From the NCBI RefSeq assembly GCF_029870285.1, contig NZ_JACSYA010000036.1, positions 1-59,965 on the forward strand: DNA of 59,965 nt, read 5' to 3'. A model generated the notes under the pieces. That model saw nothing but the letters and a program-made list of their open reading frames with translations, did no database searches and was not told the DNA's origin. The stretch comes from Delftia sp. PS-11 (GTDB lineage Bacteria; Pseudomonadota; Gammaproteobacteria; Burkholderiales; Burkholderiaceae_C). A program made the position numbers and the translations under genes. Shown in pieces: positions 17,082 through 26,169 of the stretch. Position 1 is the first letter of the stretch. Every line of letters starts with the position of its first letter.

Positions 17082-19163
17082 ATGCGCCTGACTACATCCT
17101 TGCTGCTGCGTCCGTGCACGCGCCTTCCTATTTTCCTGTTGATACTCCTGCTGCTCCTGCTGCACCTGCCTGGGCGGAGCCAGCCACGGTCACAAGAGGT
17201 GCTGCAGATCAAAAGTGAAGCGGTCGCCAGCACGAACGGATACTTGCAGCTTCTGCGTGACCCGAACGGGCTAATGGATGCACACGCAGCCATGGCCTCT
17301 GCGGGATGGCAGCACCTGCCCGCATCCCTGAGTGCAGGCTACAGCAGTGACACTCTGTGGCTTCGCATAACGGTCCAAAAAGATGGCGCAGGCCCGAACC
17401 ACTGGTTTTTAAATCTGGGCAATGCACTGCTGGATGATGCTCGCCTATACCAATACGGAGCAAATGGCCGATGGGAGCAGGTTGCTCACTCAGGCGATGG
17501 AATACCGCATCATTTATGGCCAGTGGATGCCAGAATCCCTTTGATGCCATTCAATATTTCCAGCAACTCTCCCGAAAAACTGCTTATCAGAATAAAGACA
17601 AAAAACTCCATCAGCCTCAATGTCGAGATATTTCCATCAGAATTACAGATAGAAAAATCTGGAAAGGAGAATTTTTATTATGGAATTGGATTTGGTTTTT
17701 GTTTGGCAATAATTATTTTTCATTTATTATTCTTCACCAAAGCAAAAAATCAGATCAGTGGATGGTATGTTTCATACATAAGCTGCCTGCTGCTGGCAGA
17801 GTGTCTGAATGCAGGATTACTTCAGCTACTTCTCAGACTGCCTGGATGGTTTTCAGATCATCTATTGTGGTTTGCGATGTGCGCTGGCCTGCCTGTCACC
17901 ACAGTCTTCAGCAGCCTGCAGCTAGGGATGCAGGAAAATTTACCTGTATTGCAGCGCAGAATCGTTGGAATTTCCTTTGCAACTGCAATTATTTCCTCAT
18001 TATTCATCATATCAGGCAACATAGCGCAGGGCATGTTACTACTGCAATCAGCGGCTTTGCTTGGCATCATACTCATGATGAGTATTGCAGTTTACAGAAT
18101 TCCACAAGACAGAAATAAATCATATAAATTCATCATGATCTTCAGCATATATTATGCTGGAGTCGCCATAGCTTTTCTAAGAAATTTTGGAATTCTGCCC
18201 AACAATTCAATCACCATGAATTCTGTCGCACTGGGTGCCTTGGTGCATATGACTGTCATGAGCTTTCGTTTGATTAACAGTTATGAAAAGCTGACCAAAG
18301 ACAAAGAGGCAGTACAAAGGAAAATGCTGCAAATGGTCAGTGAACAAAATGAAATACTGGAGAGAGAAGTCAACCTCAGAACAGAAATACTGCAACAGGA
18401 GATTCGCAGAAGGGAAATTCTGGAGAAAGACCTTCGCAATGCGATTAACATGGAGCATCAAACCAAAAAATCACAGCTGGATTTTTTATCGATGGTCTCA
18501 CATGAATTTCGAACACCTCTGGCTATCATCAATACAACCGCACAGCAAATTGCCAGAAATCTGGATGCAAGCCGTGAAAAAATGCTTGTCAGATGCACCA
18601 ATTTGCGCAATGCTGTCAAACGTATGCAGGCACTGATTGATGAATATCTTGACAGTGAGAGACTGCAAATGGATTCAGAAAAATTGCAGTCACAAATAAT
18701 CAAAGAAAAAGAAATTATTAAATTGATAGATGATGTTGCAAAAGACTGGCCACTAGAAAGAATAGAGATTGAAAATTCTGCAATTCCACCATTTCTTTCC
18801 TGCGATACAGGATTGTTTGTGATTGCCTTGCGAAATTTGTTATCCAATGCAGACAAACATGCTCCAGCAGAAACAAAAATCACTATTCAAATGTCTGTTG
18901 ATCACGAAAAATCATTCGAAATCCGCATCATCAATCATGGACAAGAGATTCCCCAGGAAGACATTCCTTATTTATTCGAAAAATTCTTTAGAGGCCGTTT
19001 ATCAAAAAAATCCCCCGGCGCAGGACTTGGCCTTTATATTGTCAAAAAAATAGCAGAAATGCACCACGGAACCATCCACCTGGAAAAATCAGGAAAAGAT
19101 GGAATGATCTGCTTTTGCATGCAATTTCCATTGCAAAAATTCACATCAGGCAGTCATTTCTGA
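17082..19163 (+). CDS. Sensor histidine kinase with 7TMR-DISM sensor
   Basis: This 693-residue membrane kinase is the likely partner of the divergent OmpR-type regulator. In order it has a signal or first helix, a periplasmic beta-rich 7TMR-DISMED2-like domain (about 45-195), seven membrane helices (about 200-410), a coiled coil (410-465), a HisKA domain with phospho-acceptor histidine in VSHEFRTPLAI (about residue 473), and a HATPase domain with the N box LRNLLSNADKHAP and the G box GAGLGLYIVKK. After the first 450 bp the coding sequence is clearly more AT-rich than its neighbours, suggesting transfer or relaxed codon use. A GTG at 17079 directly precedes the ATG. The ligand is unknown; DISM domains often bind small organic molecules. 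Confidence 0.9.
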   Translation: MRLTTSLLLRPCTRLPIFLLILLLLLLHLPGRSQPRSQEVLQIKSEAVASTNGYLQLLRDPNGLMDAHAAMASAGWQHLPASLSAGYSSDTLWLRITVQKDGAGPNHWFLNLGNALLDDARLYQYGANGRWEQVAHSGDGIPHHLWPVDARIPLMPFNISSNSPEKLLIRIKTKNSISLNVEIFPSELQIEKSGKENFYYGIGFGFCLAIIIFHLLFFTKAKNQISGWYVSYISCLLLAECLNAGLLQLLLRLPGWFSDHLLWFAMCAGLPVTTVFSSLQLGMQENLPVLQRRIVGISFATAIISSLFIISGNIAQGMLLLQSAALLGIILMMSIAVYRIPQDRNKSYKFIMIFSIYYAGVAIAFLRNFGILPNNSITMNSVALGALVHMTVMSFRLINSYEKLTKDKEAVQRKMLQMVSEQNEILEREVNLRTEILQQEIRRREILEKDLRNAINMEHQTKKSQLDFLSMVSHEFRTPLAIINTTAQQIARNLDASREKMLVRCTNLRNAVKRMQALIDEYLDSERLQMDSEKLQSQIIKEKEIIKLIDDVAKDWPLERIEIENSAIPPFLSCDTGLFVIALRNLLSNADKHAPAETKITIQMSVDHEKSFEIRIINHGQEIPQEDIPYLFEKFFRGRLSKKSPGAGLGLYIVKKIAEMHHGTIHLEKSGKDGMICFCMQFPLQKFTSGSHF

Positions 19164-19493
19164 AAAATTCATCCGAGAGTATCCATGCACCGCAAGCTCA
19201 GAGAGATCAGACTTTGCTGGTGCCGCAGGAAATACTCATGTATACCATATATATCATAGTTAAAAACTATTGATTTTCTACAAAAAAATACCAAACCATC
19301 CATATAAATACACCAGAAGCTCAAAGAAATTTGGCAAAAAAAACAACTAGTTGACTAACCCCGTAATCATCTCAATTTTCTAAAAAATTCTGCTTGCAAA
19401 ACACATGTTTTGTTGATTAATCTAGATCCTGTTCACAAGAACCTGGGGCATATGCATACTGCAAACTGGCCCCTGCCATGTCAAGGAGAACAG
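19164..19493. other. AT-rich gene-free stretch
   Basis: No gene is supported here. The sequence is AT-rich and holds a small dyad (ATAGTT-AAA-AACTAT at 19256-19270) and the control region of the next gene. No clear terminator follows the kinase gene. Confidence 0.6.
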
Positions 19494-19940
19494 ATGAAGG
19501 CCATCGCACTGCTTTTGCCCGCCGTCCTGACTGTCTGTGCTGCACAGGCCCAGGACATTGCCTGCAGGAAAACAGATAATGCCGAGATTGCAAGGCTGTT
19601 TGAGCAATGGAATGATGCACTGAAAACACGGCAGGCCGACAAGGTCGTCGCACTGTATGCGCAGGATTCGCTGCTGCTGCCCACGCTGTCCAACACCCCC
19701 CGGCAGACGCCCGAGGCCAAGCTCGACTATTTCCAGCATTTTCTGGCAAAGCAACCTGTGGGCCGCATCGACAGCCAGGTCATCCGGATCGGCTGCAACG
19801 ATGCCATGGCCAGCGGCCTGTACACCTTCCGGTTCGGCGATGGAAGCATGGCAGCTGCGCGCTACACCTTCACCTACGGCTGGGACGGTCAGCGCTGGCT
19901 GATCACCAGCCACCACTCCTCGGCAATGCCCGAGCGGTAA
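19494..19940 (+). CDS. Secreted SnoaL/DUF4440-like protein
   Basis: This 148-residue protein has a Sec signal (MKAIALLLPAVLTVCAAQAQ) and then a single alpha+beta cone domain of the NTF2/SnoaL superfamily. Visible features are EIARLFEQWNDALKTRQADKVVALYA, then SLLLPTLSN, and an end WLITSHHSSAMPE that is typical of SgcJ/EcaC- or CaMKII-association-type domains. The ATG at 19494 is preceded by AAGGAGA at 19483-19489, which rules out the upstream in-frame start at 19410. Members bind small molecules or act as hydrolases; no specific role can be given. It stands alone before the cobalamin riboswitch. Confidence 0.75.
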   Translation: MKAIALLLPAVLTVCAAQAQDIACRKTDNAEIARLFEQWNDALKTRQADKVVALYAQDSLLLPTLSNTPRQTPEAKLDYFQHFLAKQPVGRIDSQVIRIGCNDAMASGLYTFRFGDGSMAAARYTFTYGWDGQRWLITSHHSSAMPER

Positions 19941-19976
19941 ACGGGGCACGCGCAACCCGCGTGCCGCCGTAAAATG

Positions 19977-20189
19977 GCCTGCGTTGGTGCCTGCGGCCCT
20001 TTCGGGCCGCGGTTAAACGGGAAACATGGCGGCTGCCGGTGACGGTGGCCCCGCATGTACTGCCCCCGCAACAGTGAGTGAAATGCCGCATGCACCGCAT
20101 GCAGCCCCCGCCAAATCCCGTGCCACTGGGCTTCGTGCCCGGGAAGGCCTTGGCGTGTGTGTCACCAGTCTGGATACCGGCCAACAGGC
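19977..20189 (+). ncRNA. Cobalamin riboswitch
   Basis: The conserved parts are all visible in order: GGTGCC (19986), GGTTAAACGGGAAAC (20011), CCGGTG, ACTGCCCCCGCAAC (20059, the B12 box core), TGCCACTGGG (20120), CCGGGAAGGC (20139) and the closing GGATACCGGCC (20172). The outer ends GCCTG..TTGG (19977-19987) and CCAACAGGC (20181-20189) can pair to close the structure. It lies upstream of btuB, its classical target. Adenosylcobalamin binding should turn the receptor off. Confidence 0.95.
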
Positions 20190-20223
20190 GGCCGGCCGCG
20201 CACAGCGCGCAGCCGGCCTTTGT
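20190..20223 (+). terminator. Expression-platform hairpin of the riboswitch
   Basis: GGCCGGC and GCCGGCC pair around CGCG-CACAG-CGCG and are followed by TTTGTGGTTT. It directly follows the aptamer and precedes the btuB start by about 45 bp, so it may be the ligand-controlled terminator or may sequester the leader. The T-run is short. Confidence 0.5.
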
Positions 20224-20267
20224 GGTTTACGTGCTGGCGGGGTCGCCGGCACGCAACGGATGCATCC

Positions 20268-22142
20268 ATGCACACACGCTCCCTCGCGCGCCCTGGTGGC
20301 CGCGCCCTGCCCTTGCCGCGCCATCTGGCGGCATTGGCCGCCGCGATGCTGGCCGGCCAGACGCAGGCCCAGAACACGGCCATGCTTTCCACTGAACTCG
20401 ATACCGTGGTCGTCACTGCCGCACGCAGCGAACAGCCGCTGCGCAGCGTGACTGCCGACATGACGGTGATCGATGCCGAAACCCTGGCCCGCAGCGGCGC
20501 CACAGGCGTCGCAGATGTGCTGGCACAGATTGCCGGCGTGCAGATTCTGCGCAATGGCGGACCAGGCCAGGTCACATCGGTTTACCTGCGGGGCACGAGC
20601 AACCAGCATGCGGCCGTTTTCATCGACGGTGTGCGCTACAGCTCTCAGGAGCTGCAGGGCGGCGCCGTCTGGTCCACGCTGCCATTGGCACAGATAGAGC
20701 GCATCGAGGTGCTTCGCGGCCCCGCTGCCGCCATCTACGGCTCGGATGCCATGGGCGGCGTGGTCCAGATTTTCACGCGGCAAGGCGATGGCCAGACGCA
20801 CGCTTATGCCGAGGCCGGCGCTGGCAATCAGGCAAGCCGCCGTCTGGCTACCGGCTTCGAGGGAGCCGCCAACGGACTGCGCTATGGCCTGCACCTGGCC
20901 GACGAGCGCAGCGACGGCTTCGATGTCCGCCCCCGCAGCCTTTTCTCGCCCAATCCCGACCGGGATGGCTACAGCCATACCTCGCTGGGCCTGCACGCGG
21001 GCTACCAGAGCGGCATCCACCAGATCGATGCCCGCCTGCTGCACAGCCGCCTGCGTACCCACTACGACCAGAGCCCGCCGCCCACCGACGACCATGACAT
21101 CGTCAGGAACACCACGGGCAGCCTGCGCTGGCAGGCCATCTGGAGTGGCAGCTACAGGAGCGTGGTGCAGGTCTCGCGCACGGACAGCGACGACCGCCGC
21201 CATACGGCATCGCCCGAAAGCGCCGAAGGCAGCTCCACCAGCTACCTGGTGCAAAACCTCTTCACGGCCGGCCCGCAGCGCTTCAACATCGATCTGGAAC
21301 GCCGCGAGGACCAGTTGCGGACAGACTATGCCTGGACGCAGAACACGGACAGCAAGCGCGTCCAGAACTCGGTCTCGGCAGGCTGGCGCCTGACCCAGGG
21401 CATGCACCAGTTCGATGCCAATATCCGCCATGATTCGGTCCGTGACCAGCAGGGCAAAACCACCGGCGGCCTGGGCTATGGCCTGCAGATCACCGAGCGC
21501 TGGCGCTGGGTCGCCTCGGCGGGCACAGCGTTTCGCACGCCCACGCTGTACGAACGGTTCACGGGCCAGGCCGCATCCGATCTTCGGCCCGAAAGCAGCA
21601 CCAATCTGGAGACCGGGCTGCACTACGCCAGTGGCACGGACCGTTTCTCGGCGGTGTTCTACCGCAACAAGTTCAGGAACCAGATCACCTATGACTGGAA
21701 CAGTGCCTTTCCCTGCAACTGCTACCGCAACTGGGAAAGCGTGGAAATCCGTGGCCTGACGCTGTCTGGCGGCACAAGCCTGGGCGGCATGCAGTTGGGG
21801 GCATCGCTGGACGTGATGAACCCGGAAAATCTGGACAACGGCAAACTGCTGCCATACCGCTCCAGGCGCATGCTCAAGCTGCATGCCAACACCCGGCTCG
21901 CCGGCTGGACGCTGGGCGGGGAAGCCCAGATGTACAGCAGCCGCTACGTGGATGTTGCCAACACGGCGCAGCTCGGCGGCTATGGCGTCGTGAACCTGTA
22001 TGCCCAGCGCCAGTTGACGCCACAATGGTCGTTGCTGGCGCGGATCAACAATATCGCCGACCGGGACTATGCGCCGACCCAGGGCTACGCCAACCCAGGC
22101 CGCACGGTCTTCGTCAGCCTGCGCTGGACGCCACGGCCCTGA
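20268..22142 (+). CDS. btuB: TonB-dependent vitamin B12 receptor
   Basis: This 624-residue outer-membrane receptor takes up cobalamin. It has a signal peptide ending TQA-Q, the TonB box DTVVVTAARSEQ, a plug with VYLRGTSNQHAAVFIDGVRY and ERIEVLRGPAAAIYGSDAMG, and a 22-strand barrel ending SLRWTPRP. The cobalamin riboswitch upstream fixes the ligand class better than the sequence does. The ATG at 20268 is chosen because an upstream in-frame start at 20157 lies inside the riboswitch. The barrel is in the usual length range. A BtuF-like binding protein follows after 16 bp, forming an uptake operon without its ABC permease. Confidence 0.93.
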   Translation: MHTRSLARPGGRALPLPRHLAALAAAMLAGQTQAQNTAMLSTELDTVVVTAARSEQPLRSVTADMTVIDAETLARSGATGVADVLAQIAGVQILRNGGPGQVTSVYLRGTSNQHAAVFIDGVRYSSQELQGGAVWSTLPLAQIERIEVLRGPAAAIYGSDAMGGVVQIFTRQGDGQTHAYAEAGAGNQASRRLATGFEGAANGLRYGLHLADERSDGFDVRPRSLFSPNPDRDGYSHTSLGLHAGYQSGIHQIDARLLHSRLRTHYDQSPPPTDDHDIVRNTTGSLRWQAIWSGSYRSVVQVSRTDSDDRRHTASPESAEGSSTSYLVQNLFTAGPQRFNIDLERREDQLRTDYAWTQNTDSKRVQNSVSAGWRLTQGMHQFDANIRHDSVRDQQGKTTGGLGYGLQITERWRWVASAGTAFRTPTLYERFTGQAASDLRPESSTNLETGLHYASGTDRFSAVFYRNKFRNQITYDWNSAFPCNCYRNWESVEIRGLTLSGGTSLGGMQLGASLDVMNPENLDNGKLLPYRSRRMLKLHANTRLAGWTLGGEAQMYSSRYVDVANTAQLGGYGVVNLYAQRQLTPQWSLLARINNIADRDYAPTQGYANPGRTVFVSLRWTPRP

Positions 22143-22158
22143 GCCTCGCCCGGCACGG

Positions 22159-23064
22159 ATGGCCAGCTTGTTCACCATGCGCCTGCTTCACACCTGGCTG
22201 CTGTCTGCTGCATTGGCCATGCCCGCCGGAGCGCAGACGCAGGCAGAGGCGGCCTATGCGGTCACCGACATGCGCGGACAGACAGTGCGTCTGGCGCGTG
22301 CGCCTCAGCGCATCGTCTCGCTGCTGCCATCACTCACGGAATCCGTCTGCGCGCTGGGGGCATGCGCACGCATTGTCGGGGTGGATGAGCAATCCAACCA
22401 TCCGCCCGAAGTGGCGTCGCTGCCCCGGCTGGGGCGTACCTTCGCCCCTCAGGTGGAAGCCATCGTGCGGCTGCGGCCCGACGTGGTGCTGATGGCGTAC
22501 TCGGCGCCGGTGGCCGCGCAGCTGCAGCGTTTCGGCATTCCCGTGCTGGCGCTGGACGCCCATGACATGGCACAGATGCAAGAGGTGCTGCGCAGACTCG
22601 ATGCGCTGCTGCGCACCCAGGCAGCCGACGCCCTGATGGCGCGCATGCAGGCCCAGGTGCAGCAGCAGGCCAGCGCGCTGGCTGCCAAGGCGCCTGCAGG
22701 CCAGCGCGTGTACTTCGAGGTCGATGCCACGCCCTACGCAGCGGGGCCGGACTCCTTCATCGGCCAGCTGCTGCAGCGGCTGGGCGCGCGCAATGTGCTG
22801 CCAGGCAGCCTGGGGCCCTTCCCCCGCATCACACCGGAGTACGTACTGCGCCAGCAGCCCGATCTCATCATCCACACGCCTCAGACCACTTCGGCCAGCC
22901 TGTCGGCACGCCCAGGCTGGAGCCATATCCCAGCGGTGCGCACAGGCCGCATCTGCATGCTTGATCCGGCTGAAGTGGATCAGGTCTCCCGCCCGGGCCC
23001 GCGCCTGGGCGAAGCCGCAAAGGCACTTGCGCGCTGCCTGGCCATGCCCGCCGCAGGCGGCTGA
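22159..23064 (+). CDS. btuF: Periplasmic cobalamin-binding protein, BtuF-like
   Basis: This 301-residue protein has a signal peptide (ending GAQ or AQT) and the class III ABC binding-protein fold. APQRIVSLLPSLTESVCALG, VGVDEQSNHP and EAIVRLRPDVVLM are typical of BtuF and related corrinoid or iron-chelate binding proteins. A long helix at about 150-180 links the two lobes. Position behind btuB and a B12 riboswitch argues for cobalamin. An alternative ATG lies at 22177. The BtuCD permease is not in the window. Confidence 0.85.
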   Translation: MASLFTMRLLHTWLLSAALAMPAGAQTQAEAAYAVTDMRGQTVRLARAPQRIVSLLPSLTESVCALGACARIVGVDEQSNHPPEVASLPRLGRTFAPQVEAIVRLRPDVVLMAYSAPVAAQLQRFGIPVLALDAHDMAQMQEVLRRLDALLRTQAADALMARMQAQVQQQASALAAKAPAGQRVYFEVDATPYAAGPDSFIGQLLQRLGARNVLPGSLGPFPRITPEYVLRQQPDLIIHTPQTTSASLSARPGWSHIPAVRTGRICMLDPAEVDQVSRPGPRLGEAAKALARCLAMPAAGG

Positions 23065-23664
23065 AAGCAGCCAGACACCTGTCCGGCCGGACAGGCCATG
23101 CACGACAAAGATACGGATGGCATGCATGCGAGTCTGGTGCAGGAAGCAGGCACCTCGCAGGCGCCCGGCGGCGGGAGCATGCAGCCAGATAGCAACACTC
23201 TTGCAGCATGTTCACCTTCAGGTTTCGCATATGGCAAAACAAATGACACAATTGCAAAAAATGCCACTTCATACCATGGCGAAACAATGTGTAAAATAAT
23301 TCTTTTACCACTCATTGATTTCAATCAAAAATCAGACAACACCATATCGAATCCAAAAGAAAAACCGCAATGTGCGATATGGAAAATACAGGACCATACA
23401 CAACATCCTGAAAAAGCCATCATGCAAGGCATGAAGCATCCAGACCTGGCATCCAGCGCACTGCCCCCAGTTGACAACACCGGAGCTGCTCCAGCCTTTT
23501 CATGCAGCAGGCGGCATGGGAGAAATGCCTGCAGAACAAAGAGTGCCGACTGCAGCCGGCACAAGGCAGGAAAGACCCATCCTGCGTCAATGATGGCTAT
23601 CCTGCCCCATGGAGCGCGTCCGGTCACGGCAGATTTCTGCACACCCATACACTCACCTCCATCC
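23065..23664. other. 600-bp gene-free stretch with a perfect palindrome
   Basis: No convincing gene. CCTGTCCGG-CCGGACAGG at 23078-23095 is an 18-bp perfect palindrome 14 bp after the btuF stop; with no T-run it is a possible 3' hairpin. The stretch from about 23200 to 23450 is AT-rich. An open frame from 23098 runs in phase into the next gene, but its residue content looks random. Confidence 0.55.
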
Positions 23665-23928
23665 ATGAGCCAATCACAAGAAATCCAGGCACTTCGTGAA
23701 GAAGTCGATGCCCTCAAGACCATATTGCGGTCACTGCTGGCAAAAAATCAGGTCACATACCAGATGGCACACGCCCTGGCCGCAAGCCACCCCCAGCCCA
23801 AGGTGCTGCAGAAGTCATTTGATACGCTCTCCATTGCCGTTGATGAATCCTTTAAATCATCGATGATTTCAGATGAAGACTGGCATCTGATCAGAAAAAT
23901 AAGAAAGGAAATGCGTTCAGCAATTTGA
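23665..23928 (+). CDS. Small coiled-coil hypothetical protein
   Basis: This 87-residue protein is not recognised. It starts with a heptad-like helix (QEIQALREEVDALKTILRSLLAK) and ends with a charged helix rich in Lys and Arg. The ATG at 23665 lies at the start of the helical part; no good ribosome binding site precedes it. It is 83 bp upstream of the chemoreceptor gene on the same strand. A link to chemotaxis is only positional. Confidence 0.55.
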   Translation: MSQSQEIQALREEVDALKTILRSLLAKNQVTYQMAHALAASHPQPKVLQKSFDTLSIAVDESFKSSMISDEDWHLIRKIRKEMRSAI

Positions 23929-24011
23929 ATACTGAAATGCACCCGATTGAATTTACGATCTACCATTCAGGCTTGTCGCAGCCTGTGGCATAGATCGTTT
24001 CCGGAGACTCC

Positions 24012-26000
24012 ATGGCACACCTCATCTCACGCATCTCGCTGCTCAAGAAATTCATCATCATCGCCGGCATCAGCATGCTGATGTGCGTGCTACCCACCTA
24101 TCTCTACATGAGCGGGGCACTGGCAGAGGTGCAGCGGGCACAAAAGGAGGTCCAGGGCGCGCCTTTGCTGCTGGCCGTCTACAAATCGGTGCAGATGATG
24201 CAGGTCCATCGCGGCCTGTCCGCCGGCATGCTGGGCGGGGACGAGAAACTGGCACAGAACCGCCCTGCCGCACGCGATAACGTGAATCAGGCCATCGGGC
24301 AGGCCATGGAGCGCTTCAAGGAAGGCCAGGCCTCAGATGCCATGCTCACCGAACTGAAGCAGGCAGAGCAGACCTGGCGGCAACTGGAGCAGGCCGTGGC
24401 GGTCCGCCAGTTGGAGCCCGCGCAAAGCACGGCACGGCACACTGCGCTGATTGCATCCACCATGCAGCTGGGCGACGATCTGCGCCACGCCTACGGCCTG
24501 CAGTCGGACCCGAGCGCGCGGCGCAATGCCCAGATCCAGGCCTCGCTGGTGCATGCGCCCATGCTCGGCGAAAAGCTGGGCATGATGCGTGCGCTGGGTG
24601 CCGGTTTTCTGGGCCGCAAGCAGATTTCGCCGGAAGGCCGCGCCACGCTGCTGGCACTCAAGCAGCGCGTGCTGGAATTGCGTGGCGACACATTCCGCAA
24701 TTTCGACCGCGCGCTGCGCGATGACGCAGACGCGCGTGCCAGGCTCTCCGCGCAAACCCAGGCGGTCGCCGCACAGATTGATCAGGCGCTGCAACTGGCG
24801 GATCAGGCCATCATCCAGGCGACAGAGCTGACCCTGAGCCCATCGGAGTACTTTGCCACCCTCACACGCACCATCGACGCCTTGAATGCGCTCAACACCG
24901 AGGCCATGAACCTGCTGAGCGACGAATTGCAGGCCCATGCCCGCAGCCTGCAAATGGGCCTGGTGTACCAGGCGCTGCTGCTGGCTGCCATGGCCGCAGC
25001 GGCCATCGCCGTGATGGTGATCTTCGTGCGCTCCATTACCGGCCCCATCGCCCGTGCCGTGGGCATGGCACAGGCGGTCGCACACGGTGACCTGTCCGGT
25101 GGCGCAATCGCGCACGGCGATGATGAAGTGGGCACGCTGATCGCAGCGCAGCTGCAGATGCGCGAGCAATTGCGCACGCTGGTAAACAATGTCCGCCAGG
25201 GGGCAGACAGTGTGGCCATGGCCAGCACGCAAATCGCCCAGGGCAATCAGGACCTATCGGCACGCACTGAAAACCAGGCATCGGCACTGCAGGAAACTGC
25301 TGCATCTATGGAGCAGCTCAGCGCCACGGTCCGCAACAATGCGGACAGCGCACGCGAGGCCAACCAACTGGCAGCACAGACACGCGATATCGCCCAGCAG
25401 GGCGGCAATGCCGTGGCACGCGTGGTGCAGACCATGCATGGAATTGACGAGGCATCGCACAAGATCGCTGACATCACGGGCCTGATCGATGGCATTGCCT
25501 TCCAGACCAACATCCTGGCGCTGAACGCGGCGGTCGAGGCGGCACGGGCTGGCGAACAGGGCCGGGGCTTTGCGGTGGTGGCTGGCGAAGTGCGCACACT
25601 GGCCCAGCGCAGCGCCCAGGCCGCCAAGGAAATCAAGCTGCTGGTGGAAACCAGCGTCAGCCGGGTTCAGGAGGGCAACCGCATGGCCGCGGATGCCGGC
25701 ACCACCATGGACAACGCGGTGCAGGCCATCCAAAAGCTCAACGCCCTGGTGCAAAGCATCAGCAGCGCCAGCATGGAACAAGCCACTGGCGTGGCCCAGG
25801 TCGGCGAGGCCGTGACCCAGATGGACCAGGCGACCCAGCAAAATGCAGCACTGGTCGAGGAAATGGCGGCAGCTGCCACCCACTTGCGCGCCCAGGCGCA
25901 GGACCTCGTGGCCGCCGTGTCGGCCTTCCGGGTCGAAGCGGCAGGCACGCCCGCTGCCATGGCCACAGCAGCCTCCCCGCGCCTGGCAGCACTGCGCTGA
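24012..26000 (+). CDS. Methyl-accepting chemotaxis protein
   Basis: This 662-residue chemoreceptor has a first membrane helix at about 12-35, a long all-helical periplasmic domain (about 36-315), a second helix at about 318-340, a HAMP domain, and a signalling domain with the hairpin tip [30 protein letters not shown] split here as [20 protein letters not shown] and [19 protein letters not shown]. Near the first helix, [17 protein letters not shown] resembles the opening of nitrate/nitrite-sensing (NIT-type) domains; this is tentative. There is no C-terminal pentapeptide for methyltransferase docking. CGGAG precedes the ATG. The ligand is unknown. Confidence 0.93.
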   Translation: MAHLISRISLLKKFIIIAGISMLMCVLPTYLYMSGALAEVQRAQKEVQGAPLLLAVYKSVQMMQVHRGLSAGMLGGDEKLAQNRPAARDNVNQAIGQAMERFKEGQASDAMLTELKQAEQTWRQLEQAVAVRQLEPAQSTARHTALIASTMQLGDDLRHAYGLQSDPSARRNAQIQASLVHAPMLGEKLGMMRALGAGFLGRKQISPEGRATLLALKQRVLELRGDTFRNFDRALRDDADARARLSAQTQAVAAQIDQALQLADQAIIQATELTLSPSEYFATLTRTIDALNALNTEAMNLLSDELQAHARSLQMGLVYQALLLAAMAAAAIAVMVIFVRSITGPIARAVGMAQAVAHGDLSGGAIAHGDDEVGTLIAAQLQMREQLRTLVNNVRQGADSVAMASTQIAQGNQDLSARTENQASALQETAASMEQLSATVRNNADSAREANQLAAQTRDIAQQGGNAVARVVQTMHGIDEASHKIADITGLIDGIAFQTNILALNAAVEAARAGEQGRGFAVVAGEVRTLAQRSAQAAKEIKLLVETSVSRVQEGNRMAADAGTTMDNAVQAIQKLNALVQSISSASMEQATGVAQVGEAVTQMDQATQQNAALVEEMAAAATHLRAQAQDLVAAVSAFRVEAAGTPAAMATAASPRLAALR

Positions 26001-26169
26001 GGCATGCCCGGCCCGCAGTCACGGCTGCGGGCCGGCAGCCACACAGTCTGAGCCACAAAATCAGACAAGTCCCAGCCATAAACCAGACTCTCCTGAAAGA
26101 CATCGGCGCCGTCCCCACCTAGATTCGAAGGCTCGCACACCACACACAGCGATCCTTGGGAGGGACACC

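Noticed and set aside
23098..23664. Upstream extension of the small coiled-coil protein
   Set aside because: The composition looks random, there is no ribosome binding site, and the part that looks like protein begins at 23665.
25843..26169. N-terminal extension of the Rhs frame back into the chemoreceptor gene
   Set aside because: The signal peptide and ribosome binding site place the start at 26170; the extension overlaps the chemoreceptor in another frame and is low-complexity.
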